Shown here: positions 17,057 through 24,141 of the stretch, in pieces | How positions within the stretch are numbered: position 1 is the first letter of the stretch | Layout of the letters: every line of letters starts with the position of its first letter | NCBI GenBank assembly: GCA_900472295.1 | Contig: UCIA01000030.1 | Location: 62,001-126,000 of the forward strand | Length of the DNA: 64,000 nucleotides | Source of the DNA: Hyphomicrobiales bacterium | Lineage (GTDB): Bacteria > Pseudomonadota > Alphaproteobacteria > Rhizobiales > Rhizobiaceae | Direction: 5' to 3' | Made by a program: the position numbers and the translations under genes | The notes under the pieces: model-generated | What the model was told of the DNA's origin: nothing | The model's database searches: none | Seen by the model: only the letters and a program-made list of their open reading frames with translations

Positions 17057-17473
17057 TCAGCACACAAGGGCGCGAACATGCCCCGCTCTTGCATAATCCA
17101 GTATCAACTGATCGCGGGTCACGAGCGTCAAATCGAACGCCCGCGCCGTCGCTATCAGTATCCTGTCCGCTGGATCGCCGTGGAGCGATCCAGGCAAGAA
17201 AGATGATTCAATCAATAATTCCGGCGAAAGGGCCTCGACCTTGATGCCTGGCGTGGCGATCACTTCCCCAAAGATACTGGTTGGCGACTTTGCTGCCGCC
17301 AACCGACCCTTGGCGCTCAGCAGGCCCAATTCCCAGGCCGAAATGGGGGAAACCCGGACCTTCTCGTCAACAGCCGCAGCGTCGTTGATCGCAATCTTGG
17401 CTTCCGGCCTGATCGGCTCGTTCAGCGCTATCCATATGATCGCGCAAGTGTCGAGCAGCAGCCTGTGCGTCAC
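17057..17473 (-). CDS. PIN-domain toxin, VapC-like
   Basis: A 138-residue PIN-domain ribonuclease, the toxin of a type II toxin-antitoxin pair. The acidic metal-binding residues are visible: Asp8 in RLLLDT, Glu48 in SAWELG, Asp100 and Asp103 in HGDPADR, and Asp121 in VTRDQLIL. The subgroup is the one whose antitoxins usually are Phd/YefM-like proteins with an FGxxKG-type tail. It starts with GTG 17473, which overlaps the antitoxin stop by 4 nt (GTGA), so translation is coupled. It would cleave RNA when the antitoxin is lost. All catalytic residues are intact, so it should be active. Confidence 0.9.
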   Translation of the reverse strand: MTHRLLLDTCAIIWIALNEPIRPEAKIAINDAAAVDEKVRVSPISAWELGLLSAKGRLAAAKSPTSIFGEVIATPGIKVEALSPELLIESSFLPGSLHGDPADRILIATARAFDLTLVTRDQLILDYARAGHVRALVC

Positions 17474-17922
17474 GGCAGCACGTCGGGCTCAAAAGCCGGC
17501 CTGGTGTAATCATGCCCTTGGAGAAGCGTAACCTTGCCTGTCCATATGCCGAAAAGAGGGTGGTCGGTATTTCCCTGCGGAAGCTCGTAGCTCGCCTGCG
17601 CTGGTTCCGCCATTCCGGAACGAGTCTTGTCTATGGTAGCCATGTTCGGCTTTCGATAGCCCTCTGGCCATCCCTCCAGTTTGAAGTCCACCCGCTCGTT
17701 CGCAAGATCGACACGAGACGCCCGATAGTTTGCGCGCAACCAGGCGCGCGCCTGGCTGTGCCCGCTCGGGCTGTTCGCCCACCATTCCTCCCGCTGCCGT
17801 GCCGACGGCGGCAGCCGGCCACCTATAACTTGCTCGATCTCTGCGAAGCTCATCGACATCTGGCCCTGGCCCGAGAAAAGGAGATGCTCGAAAAGCGGAT
17901 GGTACTTGGTTCCTTCTGTCAT
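17470..17922 (-). CDS. Atypical antitoxin-like protein: DUF7662-like N-domain plus Phd/VapB-like tail
   Basis: A 150-residue protein directly upstream of, and overlapping, the PIN toxin gene, so it is by position the antitoxin. It does not begin with a Phd, AbrB or RHH domain. Residues 5-80 carry YHPLFEHLL, SFAEIEQVIGGRLPPSAR, EEWWANSPSGHSQARAWL and VDLANERVDFK, a small-domain pattern I associate with DUF7662 (name from memory). Residues 120-150 (DHPLFGIWTGKVTLL, then a Pro/Asp-rich end) resemble the toxin-wrapping C-terminal tail of Phd/YefM partners of VapC. The linker at about 85-118 is low in structure. A palindrome at 17963-17981 lies 41 bp upstream and is a likely operator. The antitoxin function is inferred from position and tail. 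Confidence 0.7.
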   Translation of the reverse strand: MTEGTKYHPLFEHLLFSGQGQMSMSFAEIEQVIGGRLPPSARQREEWWANSPSGHSQARAWLRANYRASRVDLANERVDFKLEGWPEGYRKPNMATIDKTRSGMAEPAQASYELPQGNTDHPLFGIWTGKVTLLQGHDYTRPAFEPDVLP

Positions 17923-17962
17923 CGCACAAACCTAGTTCAATCCGTGTTTTCGATCAAGGTAT

Positions 17963-17981
17963 AGATAGTATCTTACTATCT
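17963..17981. promoter_or_regulatory. Perfect palindrome upstream of the toxin-antitoxin genes
   Basis: AGATAGTA-TCT-TACTATCT is an exact 8 bp inverted repeat with a 3 bp centre, 41 bp upstream of the antitoxin start and just after the end of the glutamine-synthetase-family gene. It is AT-rich and lacks a T-run, so it is better read as an operator for an autoregulating antitoxin than as a terminator. The half-site GATAG also occurs in the palindrome upstream of coaBC (50861-50875). Confidence 0.6.
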
Positions 17982-17983
17982 TT

Positions 17984-19354
17984 CTAGTATCGCTCGAACC
18001 CCCTGTGCAGTTCCCAATCCGTGATCCGGCGGTCGTATTCGAACTGCTCCCACTTGGCGGTGTGGACGTAGTGTTCAAGCACGTCGTCGCCGAGCGCCTG
18101 CTTCAGCATCTTCGACTTGGCCAGAGTCTCGGTAGCGTCGCGCAACGTCTTCGGGATCTCCGGCAGGCGCGAGGCCTGGTAGGCGTCGCCGACGAACGGC
18201 TTCTGCAGCTCAAGCTTCTCATCGATGCCGGCAAGGCCGGCGGCGATCAGCGCCGCGAAAGCGAGATAAGGGTTCAGATCGGCGCCGCCGATGCGGCATT
18301 CCATGCGGATGCCCTTGGTGCCCTCGCCGCACAGCCGGAAGCCGGCAGTGCGGTTGTCCTCGCTCCACATGATCTTGGTCGGCGCGAAAGTGCCGGCCTG
18401 GAAGCGCTTGTAGGAGTTGATGTAGGGCGCCAGGAACCAGGTGAACTCCCTGGCGTATTTCAGCTGTCCCGCCGCCCATTGCTGGCCGAGCGTGGACAGC
18501 GTCCAGTCCGCCTTCTTGTCGAAGAACAAGGGCGTCTTGCCGTCGGCGCTCCACAGCGAATTGTGGATATGGCTGGAATTGCCGGCGAGCCCGTAATTGT
18601 ATTTCGACATGAAGGAAATCGCCTTGCCTTCGGACTCGGCAATTTCCTTGGCGCCGTTCTTCAGGATGACGTGGCGGTCGGCCATGTCGAGCGCCTCGGC
18701 ATAGCGCACATTGATCTCTTCCTGGCCAGGGCCCCATTCGCCCTTGGAGTTCTCGATCGGAATGCCAGCCGCATCCATCTCGTTGCGAAGGCGGCGCATG
18801 ACGCCTTCTTCCTTGGTGGTGATGCCGATCTGGTAGTCGCCGATATAGGGCGAGGCGGTGTCGAGACCCTGCCAGTGCTTCTTGCGGGCGGAATCATAGG
18901 TCTCGTTGAACAGATAGAATTCGAGTTCGGAGGCGAAATAGCCGATATAGCCGCGCTCGGTCAGCCGCTTGACCTGCTTCTTCAGCATGGCGCGCGGCGA
19001 ATGCGGCAGGTCGTCATGGGTGTGGTGGTCGAGCACGTCGCAGATCACCAGCGCCGTCTTTTCCAGCCACGGTATGCGCCGCAGCGTGGCGAGGTCCGGC
19101 TTCATGACGAAGTCGCCATAGCCTTTCGACCAGCTTGCCGCCTTGTAGCCCGGCACTGGCTCCATATCGATATCGGCGGCGAGCAGATAGTTGCAGCCAT
19201 GAGTCTCGTCATGGGCGGAATCGACAAAGTACTGCGCCAGGAAACGCTTTCCCGCCAGCCGGCCCTGCATGTCGACGATGCAGGCCAGCACGGTGTCGAT
19301 CTCGCCATCGGAGACCGCTTTCTTCAACTGATCGAACGAGAAATTTCCGGCCAT
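17984..19354 (-). CDS. Glutamine synthetase family protein, PuuA/gamma-glutamylamine ligase-like
   Basis: A 456-residue ATP-dependent ligase of the glutamine synthetase fold. The N-terminal beta-grasp (VLACIVDMQGRLAGKRF) is followed by ELEFYLFNETYD with metal-binding Glu residues, the EWGPGQEEINVRYAEALDMADR segment, the GNSSHIHNSLW His region and ATP-binding NRTAGFRLCGEGTKGIRMECR. Length and motifs fit the gamma-glutamylputrescine/ethanolamide synthetases rather than GlnA, and the GlnA adenylylation-site region is absent. It would join glutamate to an amine. It follows an APC permease gene by 87 nt on the same strand, consistent with uptake of the amine and its glutamylation. The exact amine is unknown. 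Confidence 0.87.
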   Translation of the reverse strand: MAGNFSFDQLKKAVSDGEIDTVLACIVDMQGRLAGKRFLAQYFVDSAHDETHGCNYLLAADIDMEPVPGYKAASWSKGYGDFVMKPDLATLRRIPWLEKTALVICDVLDHHTHDDLPHSPRAMLKKQVKRLTERGYIGYFASELEFYLFNETYDSARKKHWQGLDTASPYIGDYQIGITTKEEGVMRRLRNEMDAAGIPIENSKGEWGPGQEEINVRYAEALDMADRHVILKNGAKEIAESEGKAISFMSKYNYGLAGNSSHIHNSLWSADGKTPLFFDKKADWTLSTLGQQWAAGQLKYAREFTWFLAPYINSYKRFQAGTFAPTKIMWSEDNRTAGFRLCGEGTKGIRMECRIGGADLNPYLAFAALIAAGLAGIDEKLELQKPFVGDAYQASRLPEIPKTLRDATETLAKSKMLKQALGDDVLEHYVHTAKWEQFEYDRRITDWELHRGFERY

Positions 19355-19441
19355 TCCTTTGGCACTCCAGCGCTTGGCGATTGAACAGATGAAACGAAAC
19401 CATGGCCGGCGCGATGCCGGCCATGGTGATGGTGGTTGACG

Positions 19442-21007
19442 TCAATGGGCGCCGGTCTCGCCGACCGCCTGTTCGGCTGCGGCAATGGCCGCCTGACGCT
19501 TGGCAATCTGGTCGCCGATCGGCGGTCCCTGGAAGCGGCGGTTCTCGAAACCGAACCAGAGAATGGCGGTCAGCACGATGAAGCCGATGGTGATGTAAAG
19601 CACCTTGTCGTTCGGCGGCTGGATGGCGATGTAGAAGATGATCGCCATGCCGACGATCGACAGTCCGCAGAACAGCTTGAACAGCCCGGCGCCGAGATTC
19701 CACGGGCCCGGCGTTGGCCATTTGGCGGTGCCGAACGCAACCATGCCAAGCGCGATCGGGATGGTGAACGACAGGAACAGGAACACCAGCGTCGAATTGA
19801 CGACGATGGTGTAGATGTTGGTGCCGCCGATCGAAATGAACTGGGCAAGGAACACATACAGAATCTCAAGGATCGCCGCCGCCCAGATAGCGTTGACCGG
19901 CGTACGCCAGACCGGGCTGACCTTGGCGAGAGCCGCAGAGCCAACGGGCATGCCACCGTCGCGAGAGAAGGCAAACAGCATACGCGAAGCCGACGTCACG
20001 GTGGCGAGGCCGCAGAGGAACTGCGCGATCAGGATTGCAAAATAGAGCAGTTCCTTCAGCCACACCGGCAGGATCGCATCCATGGTCGAGAAGAACACGG
20101 TCCAGCCCTGCTTGGCGCCGGCGGCCAGGTCCGGGATCGCCAGAACGATGGCGCACAGCATCACCCAGCCGATCAGCGAGGACCAGACCACGGACGAGAC
20201 GATCGCCCGCGGAACGGAGTGCGCCGCCTTCAGCGTCTCTTCCGACGTGTGGGCCGACGCATCATATCCGGTGATGGTGTAGACGGGCAGAAGCAGGCAG
20301 AGCAGGAACAGGTAGCTCATGGAATCGGTCTGCGGGAAAACGCCGCCGCCCGCGTCACCCGAATAGTTGGTGAACGTCCACAGCCGTGTGATGTCGATCG
20401 CCGGCGCAAACACCAGGCAAGCTACGATCAGGACGGCTGTTGCGCCCAAGATCAGGAAGCCGGAGGCGTCCGTCAACATGGCCGTCAGCTTGATGCCGAA
20501 ATGGTTGAACAGAGCCTGCAGCACGGTGATGAAGGCAACGAAGCCGACGATTTCGCCCGGCGTGCCGGTGATGCCGAACCAGCTTCCGAACGTGCCGACG
20601 AAGAAGAACGCTGTGCCGATATTGATGGCGCCGAGCACGGTGATCAGGCCAAACAGGTTGAGCCACGCCGTCAGCCAGCCGGTGAAGCGGTTTCCGAGGA
20701 TTGACGACCAGTGATAGAGGCCGCCGGCGGTCGGGAAGGCCGAGGCGATCTGCGCCATGGCCAGGGCAAAAAAGCCGGAGACGCAGCAGCCGACGATCCA
20801 GCCAATGCCCGCACCTGCGCCGCCGATCGACGATGTCGCCTGGGCAAAGGAGTTGATGCCGCCCGACAGGATGCAGATGATCGAGAACGAGATCGCGAAA
20901 TTCGAGAAGCGGCTCATGCTTCGCGACAGTTCCTGGGCATAGCCCATTCCGTGGAGAACCTTCAGGTCCTCCTTCTTGTCTGTGTCTGAATAACCCGGTG
21001 CTGCCAT
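19442..21007 (-). CDS. APC family amino acid/amine permease
   Basis: A 521-residue inner-membrane carrier with about 12 membrane segments. It begins with a charged cytoplasmic leader (GYSDTDKKEDLKVLHGMGYAQEL) and the SFSIICILSGGINSF first segment, then SAFPTAGGLYHWSSILG, a hallmark of GABA/choline-type APC permeases. The C-terminal half has GYDASAHTSEETLKAAHSVPRAIVSSV. The second gene in its operon is the PuuA-like ligase, and the N-formylglutamate amidohydrolase gene is directly upstream (21 nt gap). It probably imports an amine or amino acid for that pathway. The substrate is inferred only from neighbours. Confidence 0.9.
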   Translation of the reverse strand: MAAPGYSDTDKKEDLKVLHGMGYAQELSRSMSRFSNFAISFSIICILSGGINSFAQATSSIGGAGAGIGWIVGCCVSGFFALAMAQIASAFPTAGGLYHWSSILGNRFTGWLTAWLNLFGLITVLGAINIGTAFFFVGTFGSWFGITGTPGEIVGFVAFITVLQALFNHFGIKLTAMLTDASGFLILGATAVLIVACLVFAPAIDITRLWTFTNYSGDAGGGVFPQTDSMSYLFLLCLLLPVYTITGYDASAHTSEETLKAAHSVPRAIVSSVVWSSLIGWVMLCAIVLAIPDLAAGAKQGWTVFFSTMDAILPVWLKELLYFAILIAQFLCGLATVTSASRMLFAFSRDGGMPVGSAALAKVSPVWRTPVNAIWAAAILEILYVFLAQFISIGGTNIYTIVVNSTLVFLFLSFTIPIALGMVAFGTAKWPTPGPWNLGAGLFKLFCGLSIVGMAIIFYIAIQPPNDKVLYITIGFIVLTAILWFGFENRRFQGPPIGDQIAKRQAAIAAAEQAVGETGAH

Positions 21008-21028
21008 TTGAAGTCCCCTTTTACGTTC

Positions 21029-21847
21029 TTAGCTGGCCGATTGAACTGACTTTCCCATTGCATGTCGTCGGGAACCCTTGGCTTCCTCGGGTTCCAGGTC
21101 GGAAAAAATGCCGGTGAGCAGGTCCGCCCATTTCCGCTGCCCGGTCTCGCCGGAGATTTCGTCGTTGCGGATTTCGATCATAGCGCAGGCAAGGCCGCGC
21201 GAGCGCGCATGGCGCTCCAGGGTGAAATAGACGCGGTCGGCCGGCGAATAGGGTTCGTTGACACCGACGGTGACGCCGGCGAGGCGCTGCAGCGCTGCTA
21301 TCAGGGGAGCGGCCAGCCGGCGGTCGTCATCGTGGATGATGCCTATGTGCCAGGGCCGGCTCTTGCCCTTGTAGATCGGGGTGAAGGAATGCACCGACAC
21401 CAGCCGCGTCTCCTGTCCGCGCGCCTGCCGGTCGTCGATAATGTCGGCGATCGTGTCGTGGAACGGGCGCCACGACAAAGCGATACGCTCGGCCCGCTCA
21501 CTGTCCGACAAGCCGGCATTGCCGGGAATGATCGTCGTCTCGCTGACCGGCGGCACCAGGTCGGGCGCATCGAGCGGACGGTTGCAATCGATGACCAAGC
21601 GCGAGATGCGGGTTTCGACCAGCGTCGCATCGAGTGCTGCCGCCATGCGGCGGGCAACCGGCAGCGCACCGGGATCCCAGGCGATGTGGCGGGACAGATC
21701 CTCGGCGGCGAGGCCGAGCGTGCCGAATTCGGCGGGCAGGAAGTTGGAAGCGTGGTCGCAGGTCAGCACGAAAGGGCTCGAACCGCCGGGGTTCGTCACC
21801 CCTACGGTATCAGACGATGCAAGGCTGGCGGGCCGTGCTCTCTCCAT
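21029..21847 (-). CDS. N-formylglutamate amidohydrolase family protein
   Basis: A 272-residue metal-dependent hydrolase of the HutG/FGase family. Signature elements are VLTCDHASNFLPAEFG (residues ~27-42), HIAWDPGA, SRLVIDCNRP, SVHSFTPIYKG with its catalytic/metal His, and the late Glu-containing CAMIEIRNDEI. The classical role is hydrolysis of N-formylglutamate in histidine breakdown. Here no hut genes are near; instead it leads an operon with an APC permease and a PuuA-like ligase. It may therefore release glutamate from a gamma-glutamyl intermediate, which is inference. It is divergent from the RpiR regulator with a 135 bp shared promoter region. Confidence 0.85.
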   Translation of the reverse strand: MERARPASLASSDTVGVTNPGGSSPFVLTCDHASNFLPAEFGTLGLAAEDLSRHIAWDPGALPVARRMAAALDATLVETRISRLVIDCNRPLDAPDLVPPVSETTIIPGNAGLSDSERAERIALSWRPFHDTIADIIDDRQARGQETRLVSVHSFTPIYKGKSRPWHIGIIHDDDRRLAAPLIAALQRLAGVTVGVNEPYSPADRVYFTLERHARSRGLACAMIEIRNDEISGETGQRKWADLLTGIFSDLEPEEAKGSRRHAMGKSVQSAS

Positions 21848-21982
21848 ACTGCCGTCCCCTGGGGAGCGCTGTATCTTATGTTACGTATTTTGCCTCATTG
21901 CGTCCCTGTGGATGATTTCATACAGTTTGTCGGACTTTGTCAAATGCGATTGCATGGGCCAAAGCGGGGGATGGGGAAAACC

Positions 21983-22810
21983 ATGATTTCCAGCATTGCC
22001 GAGCTGATCTCGGACCGCATCGGCACGATGCCGGCCAGCGAGCGCCGCGCCGCGCAGACACTGATCGCCAACTATCCGCTGATCGGACTGAAAACGGTCG
22101 CCGAGTTCTCGGCCACCGCCGGCGTATCGTCGCCGACGATCCTGCGCTTCGTCTCCAGGCTCGGGTTCCAGAACTATCCCGAATTCCAGTCGGCGCTGCA
22201 GGACGAGCTGGCGGCGCAATTGCAGTCGCCGGCTTCGCGCACGCTCAACCCGGCCTCGTCGGGCAGCAGTGCCGTATCGCCGATGCTGGAGGCGACGCTG
22301 GACAACATGCGCGAGACCTTCAGGCATCTCTCCGACAAGCAGCTTGCCGACATCGCCGCAAGGCTGGCCGAGCGGCGCGGCAAGACCTTCCTGATCGGCG
22401 GCCGTTTCACCGACCCGCTGGCGCGCTACATGGCCGCCCACCTCGCCATCATCCAGCCCGATGTCTACCATCTCGCCGGCCAGGAGAGCATCTGGCGCGA
22501 CCGGCTGATCGACATGGGCAAGCGCGACGTGCTGGTGATCTTCGACATCAGGCGCTACCAGGACAGCCTGGTTCGCTTTGCCGAGACGGCGCATCAGCGC
22601 GGCGTGCAGATCGTGCTGTTCACCGACCAGTGGCTGTCGCCGATCGCGCGCTTCGCCCGCCATGTCATCGCCGGCCGCACCGCGGTGCCTTCGGCCTGGG
22701 ATTCCTCGGCGGCACTTTTCGTCGTTGCCGAAACGCTGATCGGCGCCGTCACCAGGCAGCTCGAGGCCGACAGCGCCAAGCGCATCCGTGACCTCGAAAG
22801 CCTGCGCTGA
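21983..22810 (+). CDS. RpiR (MurR/RpiR) family transcriptional regulator
   Basis: A 275-residue regulator with an N-terminal HTH of the RpiR type (residues ~1-75: ISELISDRIGTMPASERRAA-like start, then TVAEFSATAGVSSPTILRFVSRLGF) and a C-terminal SIS domain (GKTFLIGGRFTDPLARYMAAHLA, then KRDVLVIFDIRRY). SIS domains usually sense phosphosugars or related metabolites. I chose ATG 21983, which follows GGGGA at 5 nt; ATG 21971 is an alternative. It is divergent from the amidohydrolase-permease-ligase operon and is its likely regulator. The ligand is unknown; the SIS domain looks complete. Confidence 0.88.
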   Translation: MISSIAELISDRIGTMPASERRAAQTLIANYPLIGLKTVAEFSATAGVSSPTILRFVSRLGFQNYPEFQSALQDELAAQLQSPASRTLNPASSGSSAVSPMLEATLDNMRETFRHLSDKQLADIAARLAERRGKTFLIGGRFTDPLARYMAAHLAIIQPDVYHLAGQESIWRDRLIDMGKRDVLVIFDIRRYQDSLVRFAETAHQRGVQIVLFTDQWLSPIARFARHVIAGRTAVPSAWDSSAALFVVAETLIGAVTRQLEADSAKRIRDLESLR

Positions 22811-22983
22811 CGCTCTCAGTTTCAACCGCAGGCGCGCAAAAATTACGCAGATTTAATGTGCATGGCAGCGGCAGAATTGCCATAAAGCCATGATATTTAC
22901 GCGACTTCGCACATACCGGGTGCGTCGCTGCGTGTTTTTTGCTTGGGGAAACCGGAAGACGTTTTTTGCCAACCGGAGTGCCG

Positions 22984-24141
22984 ATGGCCGCCTGGAAACA
23001 GATCGTTTTTACGCTTGTGATCCTGGTCGCCGCTGCCGTGGCCTGGGCGCGCTTTTTCCCGGGCGCGCCGGAAGTGCTGGCACGCTGGGGCATCGACTGG
23101 GCCTATGCCTCTGCGCCCGCCACGACTGGCGCGGTCGATACCAAGCAGGCAAGCGGCCGCAACGCTGGCAGCAGCCCGGCAAACGTCGTTGCCCAGCCGG
23201 CGGGCACGGCCACCATCAACGATCGCCTGCAAGCGATCGGCACCGGCCGCGCCAACGCCTCGGTGACGGTGAACCCCTACAGCTCCGGCCGGCTGGTTGA
23301 ATTCCTCGTCCAGTCCGGCACCCGCGTCGACAAGGGCCAGATCATCGCCGTCCTCGATTCCGAAACCGAGGTGATCTCCCAGGATCGCGCCAAGCTCGCT
23401 CTGCAGGACGCCCAGGCCAAACTCGAGCGGGTGAAGTCGCTGCGCGCTTCCAACGCCGCAACCCCGGTCGCCGTCGCCGATGCAGAAGTGGTGTTGGCCG
23501 GCGCCAGGCTCGCGCTGCAGGATGCCGAACTCGCCTTGCAGCGCCGCTCGATCGTGGCACCGATCGCCGGCACCGTCGGCATCCTGCCGATATCGGCCGG
23601 CAATTACGTCACCAGCCAGTCGGCGATCGCCACGCTCGACGACCGCTCCTCGATCCTGGTCGATTTCCTGGTGCCCGAGCGCTTCGCCGCCGCCGTCAAG
23701 GTCGGCGCGCAATTGTCGGCGACGCCGATCGCCAACCCCAACAACGCTTACACGGGCGCGGTTTCGGCCATCGACAATCACATCGACGAAGCCAGCCGCA
23801 CCCTGCTGGTCAAGGCAAAGATCGCCAATCCGGCCGATTCGCTGCGCGCCGGCATGTCCTTCCAGATCACCATGCGCTTCCCCGGCGAAACCTACCCGGC
23901 CGTCAGTCCGCTGGCGATCCTGTGGGGTTCGGACGGCGCCTATGTCTGGCAGATAGTGGACGGCAAGGCCAAGCGGGTTGCCGTGCGCATTATACAGCGC
24001 AACACCGAGACCGTGCTGATCGACGCACCGATCGAAGATGGCGACATGGTGGTGACAGAGGGCACCCAGAGCGTCAGCGACGGCGGCGAGGTCCGTATCG
24101 CCGGCGAAGAACAGCGCGCCGCCGACGCCGCCGGCTCATGA
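22984..24141 (+). CDS. RND efflux system periplasmic adaptor (HlyD/MFP family)
   Basis: A 385-residue membrane-fusion protein. An N-terminal anchor (AAWKQIVFTLVILVAAAVAW) is followed by the lipoyl half-motif SSGRLVEFLVQSGTRVDKGQIIAVLD, a short coiled-coil hairpin (about residues 130-185), the second lipoyl half RRSIVAPIAGTVGILPISAGNYV, and a beta-barrel and membrane-proximal domain. It links the inner-membrane pump to an outer-membrane channel. ATG 22984 follows GGAG at a suitable distance. The stop overlaps the pump gene's ATG. No outer-membrane factor gene is adjacent, so a TolC-like protein encoded elsewhere must be used. Confidence 0.93.
   Translation: MAAWKQIVFTLVILVAAAVAWARFFPGAPEVLARWGIDWAYASAPATTGAVDTKQASGRNAGSSPANVVAQPAGTATINDRLQAIGTGRANASVTVNPYSSGRLVEFLVQSGTRVDKGQIIAVLDSETEVISQDRAKLALQDAQAKLERVKSLRASNAATPVAVADAEVVLAGARLALQDAELALQRRSIVAPIAGTVGILPISAGNYVTSQSAIATLDDRSSILVDFLVPERFAAAVKVGAQLSATPIANPNNAYTGAVSAIDNHIDEASRTLLVKAKIANPADSLRAGMSFQITMRFPGETYPAVSPLAILWGSDGAYVWQIVDGKAKRVAVRIIQRNTETVLIDAPIEDGDMVVTEGTQSVSDGGEVRIAGEEQRAADAAGS

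Noticed and set aside
14394..17096. Open frame of 900 codons on the plus strand opposite the dehydrogenase genes
   Set aside because: It spans the complement of the iron-ADH and the aldehyde dehydrogenase, has shadow-frame composition and no motif or ribosome site.
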